The notes beneath the pieces are model-generated. The model did not search any database, was not told the DNA's origin, and worked only from the letters and a program-made list of their open reading frames with translations. Positions 1-9,243 of a stretch of 64,000 bases of DNA are shown in pieces (the first letter of the stretch is position 1; the number at the start of each line of letters is the position of its first letter). Source of the DNA: Pseudorhodoferax sp. Leaf267 (GTDB lineage: Bacteria > Pseudomonadota > Gammaproteobacteria > Burkholderiales > Burkholderiaceae_C); assembly GCF_001422405.1 (NCBI RefSeq), contig NZ_LMMV01000001.1, positions 621,275 to 685,274 of the forward strand, written 5' to 3'. Position numbers and translations under genes: made by a program.

Positions 1-2
1 GC

Positions 3-803
3 GACCCGTGGCTGACGCAGAACATCCCGCAGCTCTACATGGCGATGATCGAGACCGCCGAGATCGTGGCCGACCGCTACGGCATCTCGCGCGAGCAGCA
101 GGACGCGTACTCCGTCGAGTCGCAGGCGCGCACGGCCAAAGCCCAGAGCGAGGGCCGCTTCGACGCCGAGATCGTGCCGATGTCCACCGTGATGACGGTG
201 ACCGACAAGGCCACGGGGGCGGTGTCCGAAAAGCCCATCACCATCTCGGCCGACGAAGGCAACCGCCCTGGCACGACGCTGGCCGACCTGCAGAAGCTGA
301 ACCCCGTGTTCAAGGACGGCCAGGTCATCAAGGAAGGCCGCTTCATCACGGCCGGCAATGCGTCGCAGCTGTCCGATGGCGCGTCCGCCATGCTGATGAT
401 GGAGGCCAAGGAGGCCGCACGCCACGGCCTCACGCCACTGGGCGCCTACCGCGGCATGGCGGTGGCCGGCTGCAATCCCGACGAGATGGGCATCGGCCCG
501 GTGTTCGCCATCCCCAAGCTGCTCAAGGCCCACGGCCTCACGGTCAACGACATCGGCATCTGGGAGCTGAACGAGGCCTTCGCCAGCCAGGTCATCTATT
601 GCCGCGACAAGCTGGGCATTCCGAACGACCGGCTCAACGTGTCGGGCGGCTCCATCTCCATCGGCCACCCGTTCGGCATGTCGGGCGCGCGCATGGCCGG
701 CCACGTGCTGATCGAGGGCAAGCGCCGCGGCGCCAGGTTCGGCGTGGTGACGATGTGCGTGGGCGGCGGCATGGGCGCGGCCGGCCTGTTCGAAATCTAC
801 TGA
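3..803 (+). CDS. Acetyl-CoA acyltransferase (thiolase), 5'-truncated
   Basis: C-terminal 266 residues of a thiolase; the gene enters from beyond the left edge and the frame is open from base 3. It should cleave 3-ketoacyl-CoA with CoA, the last beta-oxidation step. Visible thiolase signatures are [19 protein letters not shown], the active-site histidine segment [16 protein letters not shown] and the C-terminal [10 protein letters not shown], whose Cys is the second catalytic cysteine. The stop lies 9 bases before the next start, which has its own GGAG site. The thiolase, fused hydratase/dehydrogenase and two acyl-CoA dehydrogenases follow the order of pimB-F-C-D clusters for dicarboxylyl-CoA degradation, so a pimB-like role is inferred. 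The N-terminal nucleophile Cys is outside the window. Confidence 0.93.
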   Translation, partial: DPWLTQNIPQLYMAMIETAEIVADRYGISREQQDAYSVESQARTAKAQSEGRFDAEIVPMSTVMTVTDKATGAVSEKPITISADEGNRPGTTLADLQKLNPVFKDGQVIKEGRFITAGNASQLSDGASAMLMMEAKEAARHGLTPLGAYRGMAVAGCNPDEMGIGPVFAIPKLLKAHGLTVNDIGIWELNEAFASQVIYCRDKLGIPNDRLNVSGGSISIGHPFGMSGARMAGHVLIEGKRRGARFGVVTMCVGGGMGAAGLFEIY

Positions 804-812
804 GGAGACACC

Positions 813-2903
813 ATGGTCCAGATCAATGATGTGACGACCTACACGAACATCGACGGTGTCGGTGTCATCGTGCTGAACTCGCCGCCCGTCAATGCCTTGT
901 CGGCCGCCGTGCGCGACGGCATCCATGGCGGCGTGCAGAAGGCGCTGGCCGATGCGGATGCGCAGGCCATCGTGCTGCGCTGTGACGGCAACACCTTCAT
1001 CGCCGGGGCCGACATCACCGAGTTCGGCAAGCCGCCGGCCGGCGTGGGCCTGGGCGAGGTGCAGCGCGTGCTGGAGGAATCGACCAAGCCCGTCATCGCC
1101 GCCATCCACGGCACGGCGCTGGGCGGCGGGCTGGAGGTGGCGCTGGTGTGCCACTGGCGCATCGCCGTGCCCACGGCCAGGCTGGGCTTGCCGGAGGTGA
1201 ACATCGGCCTCTTGCCCGGCGCCGGCGGCACGCAGCGGCTGCCGCGTGTCGTGGGGCCGGAGGTGGCGCTGGAATGGATGACGGCGGGCACGCAGGTCAA
1301 GGCGGCCGACGCGCTCGAGAGCGGCCTCATCGACGCGCTGGCGCCTGAGGACGATCTGCAGGGCGCGGCCGTCGCGCTGGCCAAACGTGTCGTCGCCGAG
1401 CAGCGCCCGCTGCGCAAGCTGCGCGACGAGAACGCCAAGGTGGAGGCCGCGCGCGGCAAGCCCGAGATCTTCGCCGCATTCCGCAAGGCCAACGCCAAGA
1501 AATTCCGCGGCTTTGCGGCGCCCGAGAAGATCGTGCAGTGCGTGGAGGCGGCCGTGAACCTGCCGTTCGACGAGGGCCTGAAGCTCGAACGCAAGCTGTT
1601 CGTGGAGCTCATGCACGGCGACCAGTCCGCCGCGCAGCGGCATTACTTCTTCGCCTCGCGCCAGGCCTGGCAGGTGCCGGGGCTCAAGAAGGACGCCGCC
1701 ATCGTGCCCGTGCAGACCGTGGGCGTGATCGGCGCGGGCACCATGGGCGCCGGCATCGCGATGAACTTCCTGAACGTGGGCATTCCGGTGCACATCGTGG
1801 AGACGCAGCAGGCGGCGCTGGACCGGGGCCTCAAGACCATCCGCACCAACTACGAGAACACGGCCAAGAAGGGCAAGCTCAAGGTCGAGGCCATCGAGGA
1901 GCGCATGGCGCTCGTCACGGGCTCGCTGGACCTGCAGGACCTGTCGGACTGCGACCTCGTGATCGAGGCCGTGTTCGAGAACATGGAGGTCAAGAAAGAC
2001 ATCTTCGGCCGGCTGGACCGCGTGGCCAAGGCCGGTGCCATCCTCGCGTCCAACACCTCGGCGCTGGACCTGAACCAGATCGCCTCGGCCACGTCGCGGC
2101 CCGAGTCGGTCATCGGCCTGCATTTCTTCTCGCCGGCCAACGTCATGAAACTGCTGGAGGTGGTGCGCGGCGACAAGACATCGGACAGCGTGATCGCCAC
2201 GTCCATGCAGTTGGCCAGGAAGATCGGCAAGGTGGCCGTGCTCGTGGGCGTGTGCCCGGGTTTCGTGGGCAACCGCATCCTGGGCCAGCGCCAACGCGAG
2301 GCCAACCAGCTGATCTTCGAGGGCGCCATGCCCTGGGCCGTGGACCGCGTGCTGTATGACTTCGGCTTCCCGATGGGCCCGTTCGCGATGAGCGACCTGG
2401 CCGGGCTGGACTTGGGCTGGAACAAGGAGAAGTCCACCGGCTCCACGCTGCGCGAAGTGCTGTGCGAGATGGACCGGCGCGGGCAGAAGACAGGCGCGGG
2501 CTTCTACGACTACGACGAGAAGCGCACGGCCCGCCCGTCCACCCTGGTCGAAGGCGTCATCAAGCAGTTCGCCGAGAAAAAGGGCATCACGCCGCGCGAG
2601 GTGAGCGACGACGAGATCCTGGAGCGCTGCATCTACCCCATGATCAACGAGGGCGCCAAGATCCTCGAAGAGGGCATGGCCTCGCGCGCCTCCGACATCG
2701 ACGTGGTCTGGATCAACGGCTACGGCTGGCCGGTCTACCGCGGCGGCCCCATGCACTACGGCGACCGCGTCGGCCTGCCCAAGGTGTTGACCAGGATGCG
2801 CGAGTTCGAAGCCAAGTACGGGCCGCAGTTCAAGCCCGCCAAGTTGCTCGAGGAACTGGTGGCCACCGGCCGCCGGTTCAGCGACCTGAAGCCCGCCCAC
2901 TAA
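813..2903 (+). CDS. pimF: Fused enoyl-CoA hydratase / 3-hydroxyacyl-CoA dehydrogenase (PimF/FadJ-like)
   Basis: A 696-residue bifunctional beta-oxidation enzyme that hydrates enoyl-CoA and then oxidises the 3-hydroxyacyl-CoA with NAD. Residues about 10-190 are a crotonase domain (oxyanion segment [12 protein letters not shown], then [17 protein letters not shown] with its catalytic acid). The dehydrogenase begins with a Rossmann motif GAGTMG at residues 307-312 and keeps the HFFSPANVM histidine segment and a GNRI motif. The length is normal for PimF and FadJ. The start is preceded by GAGGAG. It lies between the thiolase and two acyl-CoA dehydrogenases in one operon. The symbol is by context and length; FadJ of ordinary fatty acid oxidation is the alternative. 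Confidence 0.9.
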   Translation: MVQINDVTTYTNIDGVGVIVLNSPPVNALSAAVRDGIHGGVQKALADADAQAIVLRCDGNTFIAGADITEFGKPPAGVGLGEVQRVLEESTKPVIAAIHGTALGGGLEVALVCHWRIAVPTARLGLPEVNIGLLPGAGGTQRLPRVVGPEVALEWMTAGTQVKAADALESGLIDALAPEDDLQGAAVALAKRVVAEQRPLRKLRDENAKVEAARGKPEIFAAFRKANAKKFRGFAAPEKIVQCVEAAVNLPFDEGLKLERKLFVELMHGDQSAAQRHYFFASRQAWQVPGLKKDAAIVPVQTVGVIGAGTMGAGIAMNFLNVGIPVHIVETQQAALDRGLKTIRTNYENTAKKGKLKVEAIEERMALVTGSLDLQDLSDCDLVIEAVFENMEVKKDIFGRLDRVAKAGAILASNTSALDLNQIASATSRPESVIGLHFFSPANVMKLLEVVRGDKTSDSVIATSMQLARKIGKVAVLVGVCPGFVGNRILGQRQREANQLIFEGAMPWAVDRVLYDFGFPMGPFAMSDLAGLDLGWNKEKSTGSTLREVLCEMDRRGQKTGAGFYDYDEKRTARPSTLVEGVIKQFAEKKGITPREVSDDEILERCIYPMINEGAKILEEGMASRASDIDVVWINGYGWPVYRGGPMHYGDRVGLPKVLTRMREFEAKYGPQFKPAKLLEELVATGRRFSDLKPAH

Positions 2904-2987
2904 CCACCGCAACCCCGAGCCCCACGGCCGGCCCCTGGCGCCGGTCGCGGGGGAGGATTTGCCCATTTTTCACCCAAAGGAGCAGTG

Positions 2988-4181
2988 ATGGACCTGGAGT
3001 ACAAAGAGGAAGACCTTCGCTTCCGCGAAGAGGTGCAGGCGTTCTTTCGCGAGAACGTGCCCAAGGAGCTCAGCGACAAGGTGCGTGCGCGCAAGCACCT
3101 CAAGCGCGAGGACGCGGTGCGCTGGCACAAGATCCTGGCCAAGAAGGGCTGGATCGCGCCAGGCTGGCCCAAGCAGTACGGCGGCACGGGCTGGAGCGCC
3201 ATGCAGCGCCACATCTGGGCCGAGGAATACGCGCTGGCCTATGCGCCGCCCACGCTGTCGTTCGGCCTGAACCTGCTGGCCCCGGTGCTGCTGGGCTTTG
3301 CCAGCGAGGAGCAGAAGCAGCACTACCTGCCACGCATCTACAACGCCGAGGACTGGTGGTGCCAGGGCTATTCGGAGCCGGGCGCCGGCTCGGACCTGGC
3401 CTCGCTCAAGACGCGCGCCGTGCGCCAGGGCGACCACTACATCGTGGACGGCCAAAAGACCTGGACCACGCTGGGCCAGCATGCCGACATGATCTTCTGC
3501 CTGGTACGCACGAGCAGCGAGGGCACCAAGCAGCAGGGCATCTCGTTCCTGCTGATCGACATGAAGACACCGGGCATCACGGTGCGGCCCATCATGCTGC
3601 TGGACGAGGGGCACGAGGTGAACGAGGTGTTCTTCGACAACGTGAAGGTGCCGGCGGCCAACCTGATCGGCGAGGAGAACAAGGGCTGGACCTACGCCAA
3701 GTACCTGCTGGGCCACGAGCGCACGGGCATCGCGGCGATCGGCAATTCCAAGCGCGAGCTCAAGGTGCTCAAGCGCCGCGCCGCCAAGGCACAGGTGAAC
3801 GGCAAGCCGCTGCTGCAGGACCCGCAATTCGCCGCCCGCATCGCCGACGTGGAGATCGAGCTCATGGCGCTGGAGATGACGGCCCTGGGCCTGGTGGCCG
3901 ATGGCGCCAGCAGCAAGATCGGCCCGGAGGCCTCGCTGTTGAAGGTCAAGGGCACGGAGATCTCGCAGGAGATCAGCCAGCTGCAGCTCGAATCGGCCGG
4001 CCCCATGGGCCTGGCCTTCGACCCGGCCTACCTGGACGGCGAGCGCGAGCACGCCATCACCGGCGACGACGACGCGGCGCCGCTGGCCGCGCACTACTTC
4101 AACCTGCGCAAGATCACGATCTTCGGTGGCTCCAACGAGGTCCAGCGCAACGTGATTTCCAAAATGATTCTGGGCCTGTAA
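2988..4181 (+). CDS. pimC: Acyl-CoA dehydrogenase, PimC-like large subunit
   Basis: A 397-residue FAD acyl-CoA dehydrogenase that introduces the 2,3 double bond into an acyl- or dicarboxylyl-CoA. The middle-domain signature YSEPGAGSDLASL and the C-terminal FAD/dimer segment FGGSNEVQRNVISK are present. ATG at 2988 was chosen over GTG at 2985 because AAAGGAG ends five bases before it. The upstream gap of 84 bases has no gene. The following homologous gene starts 10 bases after the stop, and paired large and small acyl-CoA dehydrogenases next to a PimF-like enzyme are typical of pim operons. Substrate chain length is inferred, not shown by the sequence. Confidence 0.88.
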   Translation: MDLEYKEEDLRFREEVQAFFRENVPKELSDKVRARKHLKREDAVRWHKILAKKGWIAPGWPKQYGGTGWSAMQRHIWAEEYALAYAPPTLSFGLNLLAPVLLGFASEEQKQHYLPRIYNAEDWWCQGYSEPGAGSDLASLKTRAVRQGDHYIVDGQKTWTTLGQHADMIFCLVRTSSEGTKQQGISFLLIDMKTPGITVRPIMLLDEGHEVNEVFFDNVKVPAANLIGEENKGWTYAKYLLGHERTGIAAIGNSKRELKVLKRRAAKAQVNGKPLLQDPQFAARIADVEIELMALEMTALGLVADGASSKIGPEASLLKVKGTEISQEISQLQLESAGPMGLAFDPAYLDGEREHAITGDDDAAPLAAHYFNLRKITIFGGSNEVQRNVISKMILGL

Positions 4182-4191
4182 GGAGACGACC

Positions 4192-5328
4192 ATGGACTTC
4201 CGACTTTCCGAAGAACAGCAGCAGTTTTCCGACTCGCTGCGCCGCTGGATCGAAAAGGACTACGGCTTCGAAGCCCGCCAGAAGATCATCCGTTCCGAGA
4301 CCGGCGTGTCGCAGCCCGCCTATGCCGCGTTGACCGAGCTGGGCGCGCTGGCGCTGGCCGTGCCCGAGGAGGCAGGCGGCATGGGCGGCAGCTCCGAAGA
4401 CCTGATGATCGTAATGAAGGAGATCGGCCGCGGCCTCGTGGTCGAGCCCTTCTTCGCCACCATCCTGGCGGCCGAGTTCTTCAAGCAGGCCGGCGCGCAC
4501 AAGCCCATCCTGGAGCGTGTGGCAGAGGGCAGCATCAAGCTGGCCTGTGCCCTGAACGAGAAGGGTGCCGGGCACGAGCTGTTCAACATCGCCCTGGCCG
4601 CGCGCCAGGACGGCGACGGCTTCGTGCTCCATGGCGCCAAGGGCGCGGTGGTGCACGGCGGCCAGGCCGACGGCTACGTGGTTTCGGTGCGCACCGGCGG
4701 TGCGCAGCGCGACCAGGACGGCATCACGCTGGTTTACGTGCCGCGCGACGCGCAGGGATTGCGCGTCACCGACTACCGCACCTACGACGGCCAGCGCGGC
4801 GCCGACCTGGCGTTCGCCGACGTGCGCGTGCCGGCATCCGCCGCCATCGGCCCGGTCGGCAAGGGCTGGGACCTGCTGGAATGGGTGACCGACTACGGCG
4901 TGGCGCTGCTGTGCGCCGAGGCCGTGGGCGCCATCGAGCAGGCCAACGCGCTGACGCTGGACTACCTCAAGACACGCAAGCAGTTCGGCGTGCCGATCGG
5001 CACCTTCCAGGTGTTGCAGCACCGCATGGCCGACATGTACATCCACCAGGAGCAGGCCCGCTCGATCACCACGCTGGCTGCGGTGAAGGTGCAGACCGCC
5101 GCGCCCGAGGAGAGGCGCAAGCTGGTCTCGGCCGCCAAGGTGCGCGTGGGCAAGGCAATGCAATTCGTCGGCCAACAGGCCATCCAGATGCACGGCGGCA
5201 TGGGCATGACCAACGAGATGTCCATCTCCCACTATTTCAAGCGGCTGACCGCCATTGAGATGACGCTGGGCAACACCGACTTCCACCGTAGTCGGTTCAT
5301 CAGCCAGCCCGGTTTCGCGGCTGTCTGA
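4192..5328 (+). CDS. pimD: Acyl-CoA dehydrogenase, PimD-like small subunit
   Basis: A 378-residue acyl-CoA dehydrogenase family protein, the likely partner of the preceding gene. The N-terminal helical domain starts DFRLSEEQQQFSDSLRRW; the C-terminal domain has KQFGVPIGTFQVLQHR and QMHGGMGMTNE, typical of the FAD-binding fold of this family. An AAGGAG site lies seven bases before ATG. It is the last gene of the beta-oxidation block; a hairpin follows nine bases after the stop. By family, PimD-type proteins act with PimC as a heteromeric dehydrogenase, which is inferred here from adjacency. Confidence 0.86.
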   Translation: MDFRLSEEQQQFSDSLRRWIEKDYGFEARQKIIRSETGVSQPAYAALTELGALALAVPEEAGGMGGSSEDLMIVMKEIGRGLVVEPFFATILAAEFFKQAGAHKPILERVAEGSIKLACALNEKGAGHELFNIALAARQDGDGFVLHGAKGAVVHGGQADGYVVSVRTGGAQRDQDGITLVYVPRDAQGLRVTDYRTYDGQRGADLAFADVRVPASAAIGPVGKGWDLLEWVTDYGVALLCAEAVGAIEQANALTLDYLKTRKQFGVPIGTFQVLQHRMADMYIHQEQARSITTLAAVKVQTAAPEERRKLVSAAKVRVGKAMQFVGQQAIQMHGGMGMTNEMSISHYFKRLTAIEMTLGNTDFHRSRFISQPGFAAV

Positions 5329-5336
5329 TCGCGCAA

Positions 5337-5361
5337 AGGGCCTGTCGTTCTGACGGGCCCT
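5337..5361 (+). terminator. Hairpin after the beta-oxidation operon
   Basis: An inverted repeat with arms AGGGCCTGTC and GACGGGCCCT (one mismatch) around a 5-base loop starts nine bases after the pimD-like stop. It is followed by C-rich rather than T-rich DNA, so it may slow or stop transcription or protect the 3' end, but it is not a classic intrinsic terminator. Confidence 0.45.
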
Positions 5362-5478
5362 CGTCCCCCGGCCGGGCCCGCGCCCGGATAGATCCCTGCA
5401 GGGAAGGTTCGGCTGCGCCTATCCGGCGGCGGGCCCGTGTCCGTCTGTTCGCGTCGATTTCAACCAAGGAATTTCGTG

Positions 5479-6525
5479 ATGAAGAGATTGGTAGTGACCT
5501 GGGTCGTGATGGCTGCCGCGGCAAGCCCCGCGTACGCCCAGTCTTCGGTGAGGATTTCGGGTTCGGTCTACGGTGGCATCGGCCTGAGTGGCGGTGCGCC
5601 GTCGCGCACGCACGTGGCGGGGCCGTCTTCCATCATGTTCAGCGGCAAGGAGGACCTGGGCGGCGGCAACGCCGTGCTGTTCAAGCTGGAGAACGGATTC
5701 AACGCGACCACCGGCTCGAACGCCAGTGCGACGACCTTCTTCGACAAGCAGGCCTTCGTCGGCCTGCAGGGCGACTGGGGCACCGTGCGCGCCGGGCGCG
5801 TCTACACGCCGGCCTTCGCCACGCTGGCGCTGGTGGCCGACCCGAGCGCCACCAATTCCATGCTGACCAGCACCACGCTCATGGAGAGCCATGGCGTGCG
5901 GCTGAACAACGGGATCATCTACAACTCGCCCGGCTTCGACCCCTGGACCTACAAGCGCACTGGCTGGTATGGCGCGGTGGCGCACTACTTCGGTGAGGCG
6001 CCCACTGGCGGCATGTCGCGCAACTCGGCCAACGGCTTGAACCTGGGCTACGGCCTGGGGCCGCTGGTGGTGGAGCTGTCGCACCAGCGCACCAACCTGT
6101 ACACCTCGGCCACGCAGGATGTGGACTCCACCAGCACCCTGTTGGCGGCCAACTACGACTTCGGCCCGGCCACGGGCTACATCGCGTTCTCGGACAACAA
6201 CGCGCGCAACGTGATCTCCACCCTGAAGACCAAGAACAGCAATGACTTCCTGCTCGGGGTGTCGGTGCTGGCCGGCGACCTGGGCCTCGTGACGGTGGTG
6301 GTCATCCACAAGAACGACAAGCTGCCGGCGAACAGCGACGGCACCATGGTGGGCGCTACCTACGACTACCTGCTCTCCAAGCGCACCAAGTTCACGGTGG
6401 GCTACGCGCGCATGCACAACCGCAACCCGGCCAAGCCCTACAAGCTGGCCAACAGCTACACGGGCACGACCGCGGCCAACGGCGGCCACTCGGCGGTGCA
6501 GCTGGGCATCACCCACAGGTTCTGA
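5479..6525 (+). CDS. Gram-negative general porin
   Basis: A 348-residue outer-membrane porin of the betaproteobacterial OmpC/OmpF-like family. ATG at 5479 follows AAGGA at eight bases and gives a signal peptide MKRLVVTWVVMAAAASPAYA, with cleavage before QSS. The mature protein opens with VRISGSVYGGIGLSGG, has FKLENGF and QAFVGLQGDWGTVRAGR barrel motifs and ends in aromatic HRF, the usual outer-membrane insertion signal. It forms diffusion pores for small anions or acids. Its position after the dicarboxylate beta-oxidation block suggests, but does not prove, uptake of the same substrates. Confidence 0.9.
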   Translation: MKRLVVTWVVMAAAASPAYAQSSVRISGSVYGGIGLSGGAPSRTHVAGPSSIMFSGKEDLGGGNAVLFKLENGFNATTGSNASATTFFDKQAFVGLQGDWGTVRAGRVYTPAFATLALVADPSATNSMLTSTTLMESHGVRLNNGIIYNSPGFDPWTYKRTGWYGAVAHYFGEAPTGGMSRNSANGLNLGYGLGPLVVELSHQRTNLYTSATQDVDSTSTLLAANYDFGPATGYIAFSDNNARNVISTLKTKNSNDFLLGVSVLAGDLGLVTVVVIHKNDKLPANSDGTMVGATYDYLLSKRTKFTVGYARMHNRNPAKPYKLANSYTGTTAANGGHSAVQLGITHRF

Positions 6526-6568
6526 TCGACCGGGCGCCGTGGGCAGGCTGGGCCGGCCTGCGGCACCC

Positions 6569-7807
6569 TCATTCGGAGCAGATGCCGCAGAAGAAGGGCT
6601 TCAGGTACAGCTCGACCGCATCGGTCTTTTCGGAGCCGGGCACCCACTTGTCCAGCGTGGCCGAGCCGTTGATGGCCCCCACCACCATCCAGGCCGCGAT
6701 CGCCTGGTGCGTGGGGCGGACGGAGCCGTCCATCATGCCGGTGGCCAGGAAGTCGACCACGGTCTGCGTGAGCTGGCGCATGGGCTGGACCTGGCCGTAG
6801 AACTGCTCCAGGTTGGACAGCTCGGTCCACGCCGTCATGCGCAGCAGCGGCCCGCGCGGCGAGAAATGGAAGCCCACCAGCGAGCGCGCGAGCGCGGCCA
6901 GCTTGTCGCCGCCCGAGCCTTCGCCCGCGATGGCGGCGGCCTGCATGCCCTCGACCACGGCCAGCGTGCGGCTCACGCATTCGGCAAACAGGTCGTCCTT
7001 GCTCGGGATGTGGTGGTAGAACGAGCCCTTGGTCACCGACAGGCGCGCCGAGATCCGGTCGATGGACGCGCCGTTGTAGCCCACCTCGTTGAGCAGGCTG
7101 ATCGCCGCCGCGATGAAGTTGCGGTTGGAGGGCTCGGGCAGCTTGATGGCGGCCACCTTCTCGTCCAGCGCCGTGGGCGCCCAGGGCTTGCCGGGCGCCA
7201 GCAGGCCGTTGATGAGCACGTCGCACATGTAGGCGGCCAGGCGCCCGTAGTCGGTCACGCTGAAGTTCGACAGCCAGGTGCGCGTCCACTGCGTCGACGT
7301 GAGCAGCAGGTGCGTGCGGATCGTGAGCGACATGCGGTTGTCCGACGTGACCGGGCCTTGGGCCAGCAGGCCGCGCACGCGCCGGAACATGTCGCCGTAG
7401 GCCGAGAAGATGGTCTTGGTGTACGAGGCATCGAGCTCGCCCACGTCGCGGAACGACATCATGGCCGGGTACTGGCCTTCGGCCGCTTCGGCCAGCTTCT
7501 TCCAGCGGCCGGTGACGAAGCGCGTGACCCGTTCCTCGGGCGTGGCGCCGGCCGCGCTCTCGGCGGCGATGGCCGAGATGGTGCTCGTGGTGTGCATCAG
7601 GCACTCGAACACCAGGTCTTCCTTCTTCTTGAAGTAGTAGGTGATGCTGTTGGTGCTGAGCCCGACCTGCTGCGCCACCTCGGACAGCATGGTGCCCTTG
7701 ATGCCGTTCTCGTCGAACAGGCGGGCGGCCGCGTTCAGGATGGCTTCGCGCTTCTGCTTGTAGCGGCCCGTGGTGCGGTCGCCGGCGTCGGCCGATTGAG
7801 GGTTCAT
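6569..7807 (-). CDS. Tandem TetR-family transcriptional regulator (two HTH domains)
   Basis: A 412-residue protein holding two TetR modules in one chain. The first HTH is at about residues 20-65 (REAILNAAARLF, then LSTNSITYYFKKKEDL). The second is at about 228-275 (NRNFIAAAISLLNEVGYNGASIDRI read with a gap, then LSVTKGSFYHHIPSKDDL). Ordinary TetR proteins are near 200 residues, so this is a fused tandem dimer. It lies tail to tail with the porin and near the beta-oxidation operon, for which it is a reasonable repressor candidate; acyl-CoA is a common ligand of such regulators. The target is not visible in the sequence. Confidence 0.88.
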   Translation of the reverse strand: MNPQSADAGDRTTGRYKQKREAILNAAARLFDENGIKGTMLSEVAQQVGLSTNSITYYFKKKEDLVFECLMHTTSTISAIAAESAAGATPEERVTRFVTGRWKKLAEAAEGQYPAMMSFRDVGELDASYTKTIFSAYGDMFRRVRGLLAQGPVTSDNRMSLTIRTHLLLTSTQWTRTWLSNFSVTDYGRLAAYMCDVLINGLLAPGKPWAPTALDEKVAAIKLPEPSNRNFIAAAISLLNEVGYNGASIDRISARLSVTKGSFYHHIPSKDDLFAECVSRTLAVVEGMQAAAIAGEGSGGDKLAALARSLVGFHFSPRGPLLRMTAWTELSNLEQFYGQVQPMRQLTQTVVDFLATGMMDGSVRPTHQAIAAWMVVGAINGSATLDKWVPGSEKTDAVELYLKPFFCGICSE

Positions 7808-7880
7808 GGTCGAGCGTGGGAGTGTGGCGCGGTGGACGCGGATTCTAGAAGGGGCATCTGGCGAGCGGGCAGGGTTCCTC

Positions 7881-9167
7881 CTAGGCGCGTTGCGGATCGA
7901 AGCGCGGCTCGGCGATGCTCCAGATGATGGCCACGGCGCTGGCCTTGAAGGCCAGCGCCATCCAGAAGATGGGCGTGTAGCCGAACTGCATGGCGATGAG
8001 GCCGCCCAGCAGCGGGCCGATGGCCATCATGAGGTGCGAGGCCGTGTCGGAGACGGCGATCAGCATGGGCAGCTCGTGCGTCTTGCCGAACTCCAGCACG
8101 AAGTTCTGCGCCGCCACCTGGTAGCCGCCGTAGCCCGCACCCAGGCCGCAGAAGGCCAGCAGGAACAGCGGCAGCGAGGAACCCAGCACCAGCAGCAGCG
8201 TGGCCGCGCACCACAGGCACACGCTCAAAATGAACACGAGCCGGTAGCCATGCCGGTCGGCGATGCGGCCCCACACGAGGTTGCTGATCGTCTGCGACAG
8301 CAGGAACGCCAGAGAGAAGTAACCCAGCGTGGCGCCCGACAGGCTCACGAACTGGCCCACGTGCAGGATGTAGAACGGCACGGCCGAGGTGCCCAGCGCG
8401 GCCAGCGCACGCGCGAAGAAGAAGCGGCGGTACTGCGGGTCGGCACGCAGCAGGCCGGGCACGTCGGCCAGCCGCTGCATGAAACGCGAGGGCGCGGCCC
8501 GCACCGACAGCGAGCGCGGCTCGCGCACGAAGGTCAGTGCGCTGATGCCGATGCTGGTCAGGATGAAGGCCAGCATGAAGGTGGAGGCGTAGCCGTTGCC
8601 GAAGGCGTTGGAGCCCACCAGGTACTCGCCGCCCAGGTAGGCCACGCCCGACGCCGTTAGGCCTCCGAGGAAGTTGCGCAAGCCTGTGAGCCGCCCGCGC
8701 TGCGTGACGGGGATCACCTTGGACATCAGCACGTTGAAGGTCACGTTCTGCACGCCGCCGAAGAAGCCGAACAGCGCGAGGAAGACGCAGGCCGCCGTCA
8801 AGGCCCAGTGGGCCGGCAGCAGGAACGCGCTGACCGCCAGCCCCAGGATCTGCAGCCGCATGAGCCAGCCGACCGAGTAGACGACCTTCATGACCTGGTT
8901 GCGGTGCTCGATCAGCGTGGCGCCCCAGATGGAGGACAGCGCCATGCCCAGGAACTGCGCGCCCAGCGCCAGGCCAACGGCCAGCTTGGAGCCCGAGAGC
9001 AGGTAGATGTAGGCCGGCACGAAGGTGGGCGCGGCGAGCAGGTAGAAGCCCGTCATGCCCATCAGGCCGTGCGCCAGGTTGGCCGCGAAGTTGCGCGGCA
9101 GGTCGCGCTGCACCTGCGCGTGGTAGGCGGCCTCGCCCGCGGCGCAGGTGGCGCAGGCGGTGGTCAT
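7881..9167 (-). CDS. Major facilitator superfamily transporter
   Basis: A 428-residue integral membrane protein with about 12 hydrophobic segments, of MFS type. It has a cytoplasmic-loop motif of the form GRIADRHGYR between predicted helices 8 and 9, and an N-terminal TCATCAAGEAA leader rich in Cys. The start at 9167 is preceded by GAGGGG on the coding strand; a longer frame upstream lacks coding character. Substrate unknown. It follows two alpha/beta hydrolase genes on the same strand with a gap of 76 bases, so the three are probably one transcript that takes up and hydrolyses an ester or lactone. That role is inferred from context only. Confidence 0.85.
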   Translation of the reverse strand: MTTACATCAAGEAAYHAQVQRDLPRNFAANLAHGLMGMTGFYLLAAPTFVPAYIYLLSGSKLAVGLALGAQFLGMALSSIWGATLIEHRNQVMKVVYSVGWLMRLQILGLAVSAFLLPAHWALTAACVFLALFGFFGGVQNVTFNVLMSKVIPVTQRGRLTGLRNFLGGLTASGVAYLGGEYLVGSNAFGNGYASTFMLAFILTSIGISALTFVREPRSLSVRAAPSRFMQRLADVPGLLRADPQYRRFFFARALAALGTSAVPFYILHVGQFVSLSGATLGYFSLAFLLSQTISNLVWGRIADRHGYRLVFILSVCLWCAATLLLVLGSSLPLFLLAFCGLGAGYGGYQVAAQNFVLEFGKTHELPMLIAVSDTASHLMMAIGPLLGGLIAMQFGYTPIFWMALAFKASAVAIIWSIAEPRFDPQRA

Positions 9168-9243
9168 GGGTGCACCCCTCGGCCAGCGGCCTGTTGCCCG
9201 CCTGAGCGGGCGCGAGCTTGCCTGGGGAGGCCCGGCGCGTCTT

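Noticed and set aside
2970-5286. Long open frames opposite the acyl-CoA dehydrogenase genes (minus strand, 407 and 390 codons)
   Set aside because: They mirror the real genes in frame, are rich in Gly, Arg, His and Gln as expected from GC-rich codon positions read backwards, and show no domain.
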